A stretch of DNA of 64,000 bases from Pristionchus mayeri (taxonomy: Eukaryota > Nematoda > Chromadorea > Rhabditida > Neodiplogasteridae). The DNA lies in the NCBI GenBank assembly GCA_036245805.1, contig BTRK01000003.1:12378464-12442463 (forward strand), read 5' to 3'. The first letter of the stretch is position 1. Every line of letters begins with the position of its first letter. Under the pieces are notes generated by a model. That model saw nothing but the letters and a program-made list of their open reading frames with translations, did no database searches and had not been told where the DNA came from. A program made the position numbers and the translations under genes. This document shows positions 1-11,812 of the stretch, in pieces.

Positions 1-218
1 ACATGAATTATCAAATGTCGGAAACCAAATTATGTATGATACTGCTGAAACCAAGAACTAAATGGCGCTGAACTTCCTCTTTCTATTATTAGAAAAAATA
101 TATAATTTTTAAAAAATGCCAGCATGTACACCCTTCGAATTCGCGCTGTATTCTTTCTATTAGTCGTGTACGCATCCCACGCCGGGATGATTACGACCCC
201 TCACATCATTACTCTCAC

Positions 219-3200
219 CTCTGCGAATCTGGCGATGGCTGCAGCATGGGCCACAGTCTGTTGCAGTGCAGCCTGCAGCCATCCACGATCCACTCCGAAC
301 TGAGCTGCCACTGAGATGTGCGACTCCCGCAGCAGGATAGGTGCACTAATTTACTCAATCTCATCCACAGCTTAACTAAGCTATCACTGGGCACAGTCAT
401 GTTTCGACCGTTCAATAGAGAAGACAATGTATGGACGACCCAATTGTTTCACATCAGATGAATATTTTATTATGCAATCTTATCCACTGGATAACCGAAC
501 ATAGTCGCCGTGAATGTTCGTGTTTCAATATTCCCATAGACCAGTTAGGTTACGAATGGCCCGATCGTAGGTGAACATCGAGAAAAAAACAAACCTGTCT
601 CCATATGTGCTGCATGAGCAGTGCGATGTACAGTCGGAGCGCCGTGTCGCCTTCGGTAATTGTGGAAATTATTTTAAAAAACGCATTTTCATATTTATAC
701 TGCCAATAATAGTAAATGATAGTAGTTTCGAAAATAAATTAAAAACAATAGCTCACCAGGGTTTTCTATTCGCGATTTGCTGCACTATTTTCTTAATCGA
801 TATTCCAGAAGACTCGAGTAGCGCCTTCTCGGAATCGGGAAGGGACGAGAACTGGAAAAATTTGTTTTCCGAAATTCGCTTCTTTGAGGTTTCAATTTTA
901 TCATGTAAGCCCCGGATTAATTGCATTTCAATAGTCCCATCTTGCTGAGTCTAATAAAAAATATCGAAAGCTAATTGTAAGTAATAATATAAATAATTAG
1001 GACTAATCAATACAGGGTCGGCCTACCGTAACCCATACGACCGCTTACCTCTTTATAGTAGAGATCCCAGTCGACTGTACACCAGAGATCGTAGGGAGCG
1101 ACGATGTACAGTAGATGGAGATGAGAGGAAAAATTGATGCCCGAGGAGAGCGTCGAGAGCTGACGGTAGGCTATTTATAATAGGTGATCTGGTAAGATTA
1201 TGGAAATATGAGTATCGAATCAAATGAAGCATTCCTGCACCAGCTAGTGCATTCTCCATAATGTCATTATTCACAAAACGGAAAAAAATCATACAACTAT
1301 GGCTCTCATAAATTCAGCGAATCTTAAGAAGCATCTCTGGCACCACTATTCACCTGGTACATTCAAAATATCAATTTCTATGCACTCCGTGCACTTTACC
1401 CCCTTGCCTCCACTTACCAGATCCTTCCTCAGCACACACGAATCGGCAGGGGCTACAGAAGCACCGAAAGCCGCAGAATTTCTTCTCGAGTAGCAACTAC
1501 TCGAGAAGAAATTCTTTGGCACATCCGTGTTTTACGATAGTCTCAAGAATGTTGGGAAAACGCCAGTTAATGATGATATACAACTTCCCGGGAAAAGATT
1601 ATCACTGCGTACCGAATTATGCCTTCTACCTACCACATCCTCTCAACATTTTGAGCTCATACTTTCAAGAATCTTCTAGTTGTGCATATTAATATTTCTG
1701 CACACCTCTTCCTCCTCCAGTTCAACCAACTGCTGCTGCTTCAGTGTTTCAAGCGTCTCACGGATCATTTTGTTCAGCTGGAAAATGATAATGGAAAATG
1801 TATTATCATAATCGTAGTATTATCGGGCAGCAAAAGAAAACTAGCAAGATTTGTGCTACTAATATACACCATAAGCTTTCTCAGAACCGGAAAATTTATG
1901 CACGGCAGGAAGCAGAAAATATCAGTTTCAAATGTTCAAAAAATATCAGTTTCAAACCAGATATATTTTTGATGTATTTATATATATATTATTTTGATAT
2001 ATAACTTGATATTTTTTTATAAAAAATCAGACGAAGAACCATTGAGGAACTAGGTGGCTCCACAAACACTTCCCCCCTCTGAAAACTAACTCACCTCCTC
2101 CACTCCTTTCTGCTGCACGAGTAGCGTCTTGCCCAGCACTATCTCCAACTCGGCTACCGTAGTCGCGACCTGGAAGAGACACATTAATTACCGATCGCAA
2201 ACTGAACAATCGTATATTTTATTCCTCCAATCGACAACTGATTATACCGTACCTTGAGTGAGAGTAGATCGAGGATGAGCGAGGAGAGTTCTTCAGGGTC
2301 AGCCAGTGAGCTCTCGCACCGCATCTCCTCATGCACAAGCATCTCACGGAACTGAGAATACGGTAGGTTACGGTAATCGATAAATGGGAACAGTGTGAAA
2401 AACGTTATTGTTATAATTGCCATACGGATCGCTCGCATTGTTCAGTTTTTCACACACAACATTTTCAAATGATTCCGGAACGTGAATGCGGCAGGTGTAG
2501 ATTCTGAAGTTCCATAAGGGAGACATCGCGAGCCTTCTACCCGTTGATTACCAATAAACGCACTCGTACCTAGCGGAACACTGAGGGTGAAGATGGGGTC
2601 CAGTTCGGCAAAGGTAAAACGGACAAAACATATCACAAAAAATTGATTTGCAGAGATGTATTCGGAACGATTCTTCAGGTTCGAGAAACAAACCTGTTCC
2701 GTTACGCAAGAGTGATCGAGCTTGAGAAGGAAATAAGTTAGTTCACAGAAGTGAACTTTGATGAACGCCCTCTCTCGTACCGAGTCGCCTATTGATGAAC
2801 GCCCTCTCTCGTACCGAGTCGCCTATTGGATCGTTAGTTGTCTGCATGGATTGCAACTATGGTCTTCCATGGATTGCTCTAATCCTTCTTTTTCGATTGA
2901 GTCGAACCAACCGTAATGGCCCCACCAAATCAAATGTGCCGCTATTAGTTAGATACCCTACTCATCCCCCCGTTTGAATGTGCTCGACATGCCAGTGATG
3001 AAGACAGTGTGTAAAAATAATTACTTCAATTGTACAATTTATTATGAACGCTCGACAAACCACAGATGGTAATAAATCTTTAAAATGGATCTAGTGAATG
3101 AAAGATGTAGGAAAAACTTAAATAAATCCAACTGCAATTGAAGAAAAAAAGCTGCAAAACATGAGTGCAGCGCGTTGGATCCGATTGAACAGATTACAAT

Positions 3201-4419
3201 TGAGAACGATGAACGTGCGAGTTTGGGTCAGTTTTAGCTTAAATTTATTTGTTATCGTGCCATATCGATTCGACCAAGTAAAATTCGAAGAGTTAATGGG
3301 AAAAATAGGTTATTTTTAAGATATTCTCGACATAAAAGCCGATACTTCAGTTTTTTCACAGCATAGAATACCACATTTTGATAAGTTGGGATTTTCGATT
3401 TTTTCCGGAAAAAAAATCTAAATAAAATATCTTAGCTGGAGATAAGGGTCCCAAAAGTATCCAGGGAAGTTTTCAGATGATGTTAAGTGGAAAAACACTC
3501 AGAACTCGGAACGCGCCTTAATTTGAATGAATATACAACGAAGAAATGAAAAAAAATCTAAATTTTCAAAAAAAAATGAGATTTTCGGAATTTCAAACGT
3601 CAAAATGGATGGGAAATAAAGTTAATCAACCTTTCTCATAGTTTCAGATAGTTTTTGGTACATATACGCGAATATGAAGCTCGAAAACGAAAAATATCGA
3701 TTACCCACCTCAGGCGGCGACTACAGTAACCCGCGCTACTTTTGAATGCAAAAAATAAAAAATAAGCCCTTTGGGGAATTATTACTACTCGATGGGTACT
3801 ATAACTTCGCCAAATAGCTAAGAGGGGTTTTTCCGATTTTTTTGAAAAAAATGATTTTTTTTGAAAAGTGACCACCCTGATTCAGGATCAAGTGATGGAA
3901 CGAAACATTCCGCAGAAATGTTGTTCGGGAAACGTTCCTATTCATTTGCGTAAAAAGAAAAATTTTCTATCTCAATTTTAAAGAAAGTTATGATCATTTT
4001 CCTGAGGCATACTTCACTATTTTTAGTGAAAGTCGTCATTTTCGCGACACCCGTACTTGAAAAATAAATTTTCTAAAAAAAATCGGCCAACTCAGTTTGA
4101 TAGAGCGGGGTTCGAAGTACTTAATTTAATTTTTACAGATTTTTTCATGACATCGATTTTGGACGGCCGGCCTCTGGTCGATTCTCTGGCGATTCCTCTC
4201 ATAAGGAAATGCGCTGTGGATCACTGAAAAAAAAACCTTCCAAAGTACTAATTTAGCACTCTTTCTTTTTCTACCGTATCCCTCCTATCTCCTCACCATT
4301 TTCTCCTCGGGACCCGGTCTCAATATGGTCACAGCCTCTCCCTTCTCATCGAATCCAGCTCTTCCCGCTCTTCCAATCATTTGGAGATATTGTGCCTTGC
4401 GGAGGCGGTCGCGACTAAC
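219..4419 (-). CDS. helq: HELQ-like superfamily 2 DNA-repair helicase, C-terminal exons (partial)
   Basis: Exons read on the minus strand: 4297-4419, 2253-2351, 2095-2169, 1706-1777, about 1418-1499, about 1113-1253, 757-944, 595-699 and 219-323. The first exon encodes helicase motif VI (QMIGRAGRAG followed by DEKGEA), typical of the HELQ/POLQ/Hel308 group. The next two read LILDLLSLK then VATTVAELE...LLVQQK, matching the HELQ region after motif VI. Later exons resemble the HELQ helical domain (FFQFSSLPDSE, RLYIALLMQ, QFGVDRGWLQ). HELQ is a 3'-5' helicase of fork repair and end joining (family knowledge). Exons 4297-4419, 2253-2351, 2095-2169, 1706-1777, 595-699 and 219-323 are all multiples of three with GT/AG borders. 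The borders at 1418-1499 and 1113-1253 are tentative. Exon 757-944 ends in phase 2 at its best donor, but the next exon starts in phase 0, so the donor may lie upstream (about 776). Motifs I-V were not found to the right, and the gene runs off the left edge. Confidence 0.8.
1475..1515. repeat. Perfect 19-bp-arm hairpin at a HELQ exon edge
   Basis: Arms 1475-1493 and 1497-1515 are exact reverse complements around a 3-nt loop (CAA), each containing CTCGAG. The hairpin sits at the 5' edge of the HELQ-like exon ending at 1418, which is why the acceptor there cannot be placed cleanly. It could be a small inverted duplication made during repair. Confidence 0.85.
2352..4296 (-). other. Large HELQ intron filled with decayed repeat
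   Basis: About 1.9 kb between the motif VI exon and the next exon, whereas other introns in this gene are mostly 60-350 bp. Positions 3200-4160 are A/T-rich foldback-like sequence with many A and T runs. No exon or transposase motif was seen inside. Confidence 0.6.
2761..2828. repeat. Exact 34-bp tandem duplication
   Basis: The 34 bases at 2761-2794 (ATGAACGCCCTCTCTCGTAC...) are repeated immediately at 2795-2828. It lies inside the HELQ intron and looks recent because the copies are identical. Confidence 0.9.
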
Positions 4420-4683
4420 CTGAAGAGGGTAGGAGGGTAGATCACTTAAATACTTGCTAGATTTATGCTACCAGGTTCAGAAATACACATTGAAGTTGAA
4501 GCGGCTTCAATTATTAGCTCAAAAAGGAAATAAAAAGCACACAAAACAGTATTGCTTTCAACCAAAATAACCGAGACTGTTGTTTTCAAACGATTGCCAT
4601 CTCTGGAATCGAACTTTAGGGACATCGTACATGGCAAAGTTTGCCAGTCATATGGGTAATAGTAACATACTATTTACGTTTGA

Positions 4684-5832
4684 TGGAACCTTCATTTTCT
4701 CTGAGACATGCCTCGAGTTTCTTCTCAGATCCACCTATCGATTCCCGCATGAAATTCTCATCGAATTTGTCCCTTGCTTTGAGAACGGCAGCATTGAGGG
4801 GACTTATTGTGGAGTTATTTGTAGAGGGCATCTTGCCCTACAACACCCCCAAACACTGAAGTCGAGGCGTTGAGATCTGGGGAATACGGGGGCCAGTCAG
4901 CGAGAGTGGTTTGGACAGGTGGATGGGTGTCCAGCAACGAATTTGTCTTGTGCATGGAGCTGATTGTTGCTGAAACGACCAGTGTTCCTGGCCGAAGTTG
5001 GATTGAGTTCAGGGTGTTAACGCGCCTTCCAGGATGTGCATCATGTAGTACTCCTTATTGATCTTGGCTCCAGGAGTGACAAAAACGAGAAGGAACTTGC
5101 CTGTTGAGCAAATTTCAACTCAAACCCTGATGTAGAAGGGATGACTGATATAACCAATGATTCGACAACTATTTTAAGATATCTCAGAATCAGACGCTGT
5201 TATTATGCTGGTTTGGATATTCAACATGCTTTCGACGATAAAGATATTTACATCGCTGAGCAACGTACTGAAATGCGCGGACTTGGGAAACTGCAGCAAC
5301 AGTTTACGGTTCCGTTCTATGCGACGCTTAATCTGACGCTCACCTAGTCGGAGTAACTTAATGTACTTGTAAGGTCGAAGAGTCTGCCGGGACTTGAGAA
5401 GACCAGAAATGGAAGTGCTCGAGGTATTAATACTCTTGACCACCTGAGTACGGTTTCGAAGTATAATCTTTCGGATGCGCTCTCGTTTCGTTGTGGTGGA
5501 AACATACCCAGGTCTCTATAAGTCCGGACAGTCCTTATCAATACCAAGCTGCTGGTGCATAATAACGATATCGGAAGCAGTCGACTTGTGAACGCCGAGT
5601 CGATGAGCGTCGATGTCACCGACTTGTGACACCTACTTGCGACTAAGAATGAGATTTGGAGAAGACTAGACATCGCAAGTACTAGAAAACCTGACTAAGT
5701 GACACGAGACCTTGCATAGTGATAGATCAATGGCCGCTTGCCATGATAATGCTATAGGGGTCGCACATATCGATTGGGCGGCCGGGTCACATAATAATGA
5801 AATCAGTTTCGGTAATTTTGGCGCACCCTGTA
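4684..5832 (-). pseudogene. Relic of a Tc1/mariner (maT-like) transposase
   Basis: Scattered frames on the minus strand show, in the order expected for a Tc1/mariner transposase, an arginine-rich linker (GERQIKRRIERNRK, around 5300), a degenerate DVNIFIVE block where the first catalytic Asp region should be (around 5240), FGQEHWSFQQQSAP (around 4980) and DWPPYSPDLN (around 4890). Several stops and frame changes separate them, so it is dead. The likely right terminal repeat is ATTTTGGCGCACCCTGTA ending near 5832. No matching left end was found, so the element is probably truncated. The family call rests on motif order and spacing. Confidence 0.65.
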
Positions 5833-5982
5833 TTTCACACGCTCTCTCATCAATCATAATGTGGAAGTTCCTATTGACTATAATGTCGTAGCGTCTGTCT
5901 GTCCGTCTGTATGTGACGCCTACCGTATACCTCAAGGGTGCATCATTTCACACGCTCTCTCATCAATCATAATGTGGAAGTT
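5832..5982. repeat. 38-bp direct repeat, 113 bp apart
   Basis: Positions 5832-5869 and 5945-5982 are identical (ATTTCACACGCTCTCTCATC...). The first copy abuts the end of the mariner-like relic, so one copy may mark a duplicated insertion site or a small tandem duplication with decayed spacer. Confidence 0.8.
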
Positions 5983-7808
5983 AGTATTCGAAATGAGGCG
6001 AGTCATGCTCACCCTGGCATACTGAGGTTTTACCGATTCTGTTTATCCGAGTGACACTTATCTACTCTGGTTTGCAACGCATGAATTGGACAATAATACA
6101 AAGTCATGTTCTGTCGTTCATTGTCTCTCTCAAACTCGGCAGTCCAGACTGCAGAATCGGTTGACTTGATACCAGACAACAAACAACAACAAAGATCATC
6201 TAGCTTGCCAAAAAATAAACAATATTTTTCACCGCATTCAAGCAGCTGGGTCGACTGAAGCAGCAGCTGCTGCAGGGAGCAGATAGAGGGCGGCAGACAT
6301 CGAATCGGAGGGTGATACTGTAATTCGATATATTTTTTAAAAATACTAATACAAATTAGATTGCATAATCACAGTTCATTATCACAAAAATTTTTAAAAT
6401 TAACAATATGTGAATCGCTTGCCCTATGGTCAGCGTATTTACCAAGGCCCATCTGTGCTCATCGAAACTCGAAGGCTGCGGGATAGCACAAATTAAAGAA
6501 ATCGATAGAACCTCATTTCCGGATAATTTCGCAGCAAATATCGTCAGAGGCATGACGATTCCAGACAGAAATCCGAGATCAACCTACGAAACATTGACAA
6601 TACAATACCAATCACACGCCTTCTTCATCTTGATGCTCTTCCAATTGACGGAGAGGTGCTCCTTGGCCAGACTGTGCTTCTACTGCAGAGACCGCAACAG
6701 CTGCAATAGCTGGAGGTGCAGCACATGGAAATATTGTCGGCCATCCCCCAATAGACTATCAACTAACAGCAAGAGGCGTGTTAATTTAGTTTTCCAGAAC
6801 AAATAGTATAAAACAATTAGCTGCCTTGGGAGTGATTGATTATATTCATACAAAAAATAAGATCACATAACATTGCTTGGCATTCACCGGTAGCTGTAGC
6901 TAGACAGCAGAGAGGGCGAGGAGCGACATCGACGCGCGATTTGAGATTCGAGATCCGAGAAGGAAAGGAGACTGACAAGAGCGATCATTGTGGGCGTCCG
7001 GATAATGTATCAAATGAACAATGTCAATTCAGTAATTAACTTTAGATTTTTAAAAAATATTTTTAAAAGGATAGCTAAGGAGTATTGCTCGAAGAAATCC
7101 TTCCAAATTATCACACATCCCTGAAACCCCGATTCGCTAAGCGCGTATCTTCACTTGAAAATAGAGAGGCTATCGCTCACTAGAACCCACCCGTTTTCAG
7201 ATTCATTCTGTCATGCGAATGAATGGGTAAAATATAAATGGCACTCTAAAATCGACGTATGATCTTACTTTTGCACACTCTCTCATATATGCGACGCACA
7301 TGAGACGCGTACAACCACGGAATCAAGATGTCGCCCTCTTCTGGTAACTTTAAGTTTCAATGGGCGCTAGGTAGTTCCGTGCACCCAAATAGTTTCATAA
7401 GTCTTGGTACTTGCACGGCAACAATAGCACATCGGTGGATGTCTGCAAAAATAAAGCACATACAAAATGTTTAAACAAGTACCCACGTTGCATCAGCCAG
7501 CTCGATCTAAGCCGATGCAGCAGACAGAGAATGGAAAGGGAGTTACTGGCACCGACTCGGAAGACGATTCTGCAATCTGAATTGTTTTATTTTTTTGAAA
7601 TAATCAAGAACAACAATAATTGTTCACCGAATCAACTTACTTACTACACAATGAGAAAGCGCTAAGAAATTCTCATTAAAATAATGCTTATTCAGATCCT
7701 TATTTGAACACCAGGAGTGCACACAAGAAAACCCGGCAAAGTATGTAACTCTACAACCTTCTATGCACATTTCTCTAGTTCATAAAAAAGAGAGAGGTTC
7801 TCACTCAC
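5983..7808 (-). repeat. Inverted, decayed copies of the dispersed repeat family
   Basis: Blocks here are reverse complements of the family seen at 12.9, 31.4, 35.8 and 62.4 kb. Positions 7070-7240 match the GGTTTCAGGGATGTGTGATA block, and the CTGCTGCAG-rich pieces at 6250-6300 and 7490-7540 match the second block. Several mid-sized open frames occur, but none is conserved or recognisable. I see no gene in this stretch. Confidence 0.55.
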
Positions 7809-8312
7809 GCCATCTCTTCTGTTCGCTGGTTCTATCATGTAAGCAAATAATAGGTGAAATTGGTAATCTCATTGCCTTCCTAGACTTACCAGATATGTTC
7901 ATGAATCCACGGGAATAAATCACAATCCTCAGAAGCTACGGCGAGAATTCAGGAAAGAAAGTGGAACGAATTGCAATTATTTTCCACCCACCTCCATCAT
8001 TGTGGCGTCCAATTACTCGCAGAAGGAGAACTTCTCCTCGAATTGAGCCCATCTCGACTGAGCGATGTGTGTGGTCCCTGACGAATATCGACATTTTATG
8101 ATCGCTGAAAAGATAGAAATTTTATTTTAAAATGTATTATATTCAGAAATCAGATGCATCCTAGATTCCCTACCTCTTTGAATTAAATACACACTCGAAC
8201 AATACTTTTCCTTCTGCCGACTCAACACAATTCATCCTGTACGTTCCTCGTTCCACTCGCTGCATAAATTCGCTAAAATTCACATTTGACAATATTGGGA
8301 TCTGTCTCAAAA
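7809..8312 (-). CDS. Unrecognised gene, internal exons (partial)
   Basis: Three minus-strand exons join in perfect phase: 8174-8312 (139 nt), 7992-8104 (113 nt) and 7890-7935 (46 nt). Their donors are GTAGGG, GTGGGT and GTAAGT. A possible 17-nt exon at 7809-7825 also keeps the frame. The joined peptide is about 100 residues with alternating hydrophobic segments (for example VERGTYRMNCVESAEGKVLF and MGSIRGEVLLLRVIGRHND), suggesting a beta-rich domain. I do not recognise it. It is unlikely to be the front of the HELQ-like gene because helicase motifs I-V would have to lie between them and were not seen. The 5' end is cut by repeat DNA and the Tc1-like element at 8620. Confidence 0.55.
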
Positions 8313-8619
8313 CTGTCCAATCTATACCTATAAAGCGCAGTGTCCGTCTGTCCGTTTGACCGGATTGCGAAACAGTTGCGAAACGATTACGAAATGGGGA
8401 GGGAGAGAGATCGCATCAACAAGTTGCGAAACGAGTGATTGCGAAACCTAGATCCTCCGCTAGGACGCCCCCGCCACAAGATTGATCACTAGCAAGTGAA
8501 ACGCAAATCTGTGGGTTCACTACATTGGAGAATCTACACGAACTAATAGGAAAAATAAGCCCAAAAACACTTACACCATAAACAAATAGGAAAAACATGT
8601 AACTAATTAGTACCACTTA

Positions 8620-9656
8620 CAGTAGCGCTCATAAGTCATGGGACACTTTTTTGCTTTTATTGTAACTTTTTGCCCAGGAGAGGCATCAGTTTCGCACTAA
8701 GGTAGGATGTAGCTAATCCATTGGAGATTTTGCTCATGATATTGGGGTATGACGCAATCAAAGTGTACTTTTTCAAAACGGCGTTATTCTTACATGGAGT
8801 TTTTCCTACTCGCCAAACTTTATGAGGTTGGAGATATGGCTGAGGAATACCGTGAAAAAATTTTTGAGGTTGCTGCGCGACCGCACATTTGCTGCAGCCT
8901 TGCTGCAAAAACAGGGTCGCAAATTCAGAACTGGGCTTCTATATGAGCTAGAGGCCTGTTCTAAGCATCAAAATGATCGCCATCATGAGAGCATATGATC
9001 CTGAGAATGAGAACGAAATATTTCGAAATTTGCCCTCAGGGCATGAAAAAATCACTTTTTTGAACATTTATAACTATGTGGAGAATGTAGGTAAAAATCG
9101 GATTTTTGCACAGGAATGTTCATAATGTATTAAACATCTGATTCCCAACTTTTTAGAGCGATTGGATCTCTTCCCTGTCTCGGCGATCGTTTTTCGGAGG
9201 TATACTAGGGTCGGGAACCGCCCTGTTTACGCACTCTCGTCGTCTGCACTCTCTCGCCCATATTGGTAAACAAGGTGTTTCACGACCCTACTATACCTCC
9301 GGAAAACAATCGCCACGGGCAGGAAAGATATCCAATCGCTCTAAAAAGTTGGGAATCATATCTTCAATACATTTTGAACATTCTCACATAAAAACCAGAT
9401 TTTTCCGAAAACTGCCCAGAAAGTTATGAATGTCCAAATAATGGTCATGTCTAAAAGTGATTTTTTGATTCCCTGAGGGCAAATTTCGAGATATTGCTTT
9501 TTCATTATCAGGATCATATATTCTCATTAGAGCGATCATTTTTATGCTTTGTACAGGTCTCTAGCTCATCCGGAACTTAGTGCGAGACTGATGCCTTTCC
9601 TTGGAAAAAAGTTACAATAAAAGCACAAAGTGTCCCATGACTTATGAGCGCTACTG
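8620..9656. mobile_element. Non-autonomous Tc1-like inverted-repeat element
   Basis: Flanked by TA dinucleotides (8618-8619 and 9657-9658). The ends are inverted repeats of about 75 bp beginning CAGTAGCGCTCATAAGTCAT, typical of Tc1-like ends. The inside is largely palindromic, centred near 9240. The left arm carries about 230 extra bases (about 8694-8945) absent from the right arm. There is no transposase, so mobility would need a partner. Confidence 0.8.
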
Positions 9657-9889
9657 TATCTCCAATCCTGTTGCGTCCATGTCCTCGCATAATGAGAACC
9701 AGGTTCGTCGAAAAATGAGACAATTATTGTGTATGAGACCTATGTTTCAAAAATGGAATAAAACGATTTTGGCCATGAACGGATAAAAATCATTTATAGC
9801 ATTTTAGAAACACATTTATATTTGAAATCATCATTTCATTTCGTACACCGCCCGTGATAACGCGTGGTCTGCGTCGAATAAAATAACTT

Positions 9890-10343
9890 CAAATCAACTT
9901 GGGAATTCAAAGCGGATAAAATATACCAGAGGTTCCTCGCACAGAAACCGCAAGCACCTCATTTAAAACTCTTCTCAAGTGCTTTCCACTCACAAAGTTT
10001 GGGAAAACTATACGTATTTGAGAAAACTTGCTTTGAATGTAGCTCTGTTTGGGATCACTTTTATGACTTCTAGTTTTAAAAGATCGATAGATCTCATCAA
10101 ATGAGTGGGGGTCCCTCAGGCGAACATTTTAGCTTAAGTTTAAGTTGAGCTGAGATACACGATGATAAAGGAGGGAACCAGAACCAATGACCCGGTGCCA
10201 GGACGTCCTGAATAATCATAGGCAAATACAAAGTTGGCAGTGTGTTTAGGGATGAAAGAAGTATAAAAATGAAGAAAACTAAATCTAATTAATTTCGCCT
10301 AATCCGGCGTTGAGTTCGATTCTTAGGTGACAGGCGTGATATA
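9890..10343. repeat. Diverged repeat, inverted partner of 15689-16440
   Basis: Shares blocks in reverse orientation with 15689-16440, including the end resembling TATATCACGCCTCTCAC, a TTAGGCGAAATTA block and a TGAGTGGGGGTCCC-type block. It may be two copies of one element, or the two ends of a former larger element. Confidence 0.55.
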
Positions 10344-11809
10344 GAAAATTGTCTGGTAGCACAGCGTGTCAAAGCGATGGTTTCCTTTGTTTGCCGCGGC
10401 GCTCGGTCGATCTTGAAACATAACATTTTGGCTGAAATGAATGAAGAAAATGTGAACCAAAATAGGTGAAAAATATATCATAGCTCAGCTAGAAAAAGTA
10501 AATATATATTTCTAATGCAATATAGCTCCCAGGATTGTAACCAGGGTGCCTCCCTATAAGTTTTGCTAATTTTCAATAAATTTAAAATTTGTTACATTAA
10601 TTTTACAAATTTTTACGCATAAATCGAAAAAGTTGAGAATCCACAGCAATATGGTACCCCACATATGTAGAACCTTTTCATATCTACGTGAAGAGCTCTA
10701 CAATTTGTAGAACTTCGATTTTTTAGAAAATGTTGAAATATTTCGAGAAATTTTAAAAATAAGGCTTAAATTGGAAGTTTCTCAAAATATTTCAACATTT
10801 TCGAAAAAATCGAAGTTCTACAAACTTCACGTAGATATGAAAAGGTTCTACATATGTGGTATATTGCTGTGGATTCTCAACGTTTTCGATTTATGCGTTA
10901 AAATTTGAAAAATTCATGTAACAAAGTGTATATTTTATGAAAATTAGCAAAATTTACAGGGAGGCACCCTGGTTACAATCCTGGGAGCTTTATTGCATTA
11001 GAAATATATATTTACTTTTTCTAGCTGAGCCATGATATATTTTTCACCCATTTTGGTTCGCATCTTCTTCGTTCATTTCATCCAAAAATGTTATGTTTCA
11101 AGATCGACCGGGCGCCGCGACAAACAAACTTTGACACGCTGTGGGTAGTAAATAAAATACAAATATCACGCGTCTTCTGAGAGATTGCAGGACCATGAGG
11201 AACCAGGAGCCCCAACCTTCAGCAGCATCCTAGCCAAATTTATTTCAGAGTATATTGGGGACGAGAAAATTTTTGGCGTTGGCCATTTTTCTCAGAACCG
11301 GCTTTTAGGGAATTTCCGGATCTGCTTCCGGCTCTGTCATAATAGGCTGATTCATAATTTTCGCTCCAATTTCACACCTGTCGTTTATTATTTGCTTCGA
11401 ACTTTATCAATTCTCTCATACCTTTTTGCATGATATTATTACATGTGCACTCTCCATAGCGCACCTATACTCATACATGATCAATCTATTCTACGGGAAT
11501 GCCAAAGACTGAAATGCGACAAACTTGAAATTTGGCACAGCCACAGCCTCTGTGCCAAATTTCAAGTTTGTTGCATTTCAGTCTTTGGAATTCCCGTAGA
11601 ATAGATTGAACATGTATGATTATAGGTGCGCTATGGAGAGTTCTGAGAAAAATGGCAAACGCCAAAAATTTTCTCGTCCCCAATATACTCTGAAATAAAT
11701 TTGGCTAGGATGCTGCTGAAAGTTGGGGCTCCTGGTTCCTCATGGTCCTGCAATCTCTCAGAAGACGCGTGATATTTGTATTTTATTTACTACCAGACAA
11801 TTTTCTATA
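10340..11809. repeat. Compound nested palindrome
   Basis: Outer 20-bp inverted ends lie at 10340-10359 and 11790-11809. Inside are two consecutive palindromes. The first has arms of about 10360-10745 and 10785-11142; the second has arms of about 11143-11300 and 11640-11790, with a third inner hairpin near 11447-11640. The left arm of the second palindrome has about 150 bp not present in the right arm. This fits stacked foldback elements. No coding sequence was seen. Confidence 0.75.
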
Positions 11810-11812
11810 TAC

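Noticed and set aside
571..948. 125-codon plus-strand frame
   Set aside because: It is antisense to two HELQ-like exons (595-699 and 757-944), which have splice sites and similarity on the minus strand.
6426..6806. 126-codon plus-strand frame
   Set aside because: The first half looks protein-like, but no domain or splice context supports it, and the second half is dispersed repeat.
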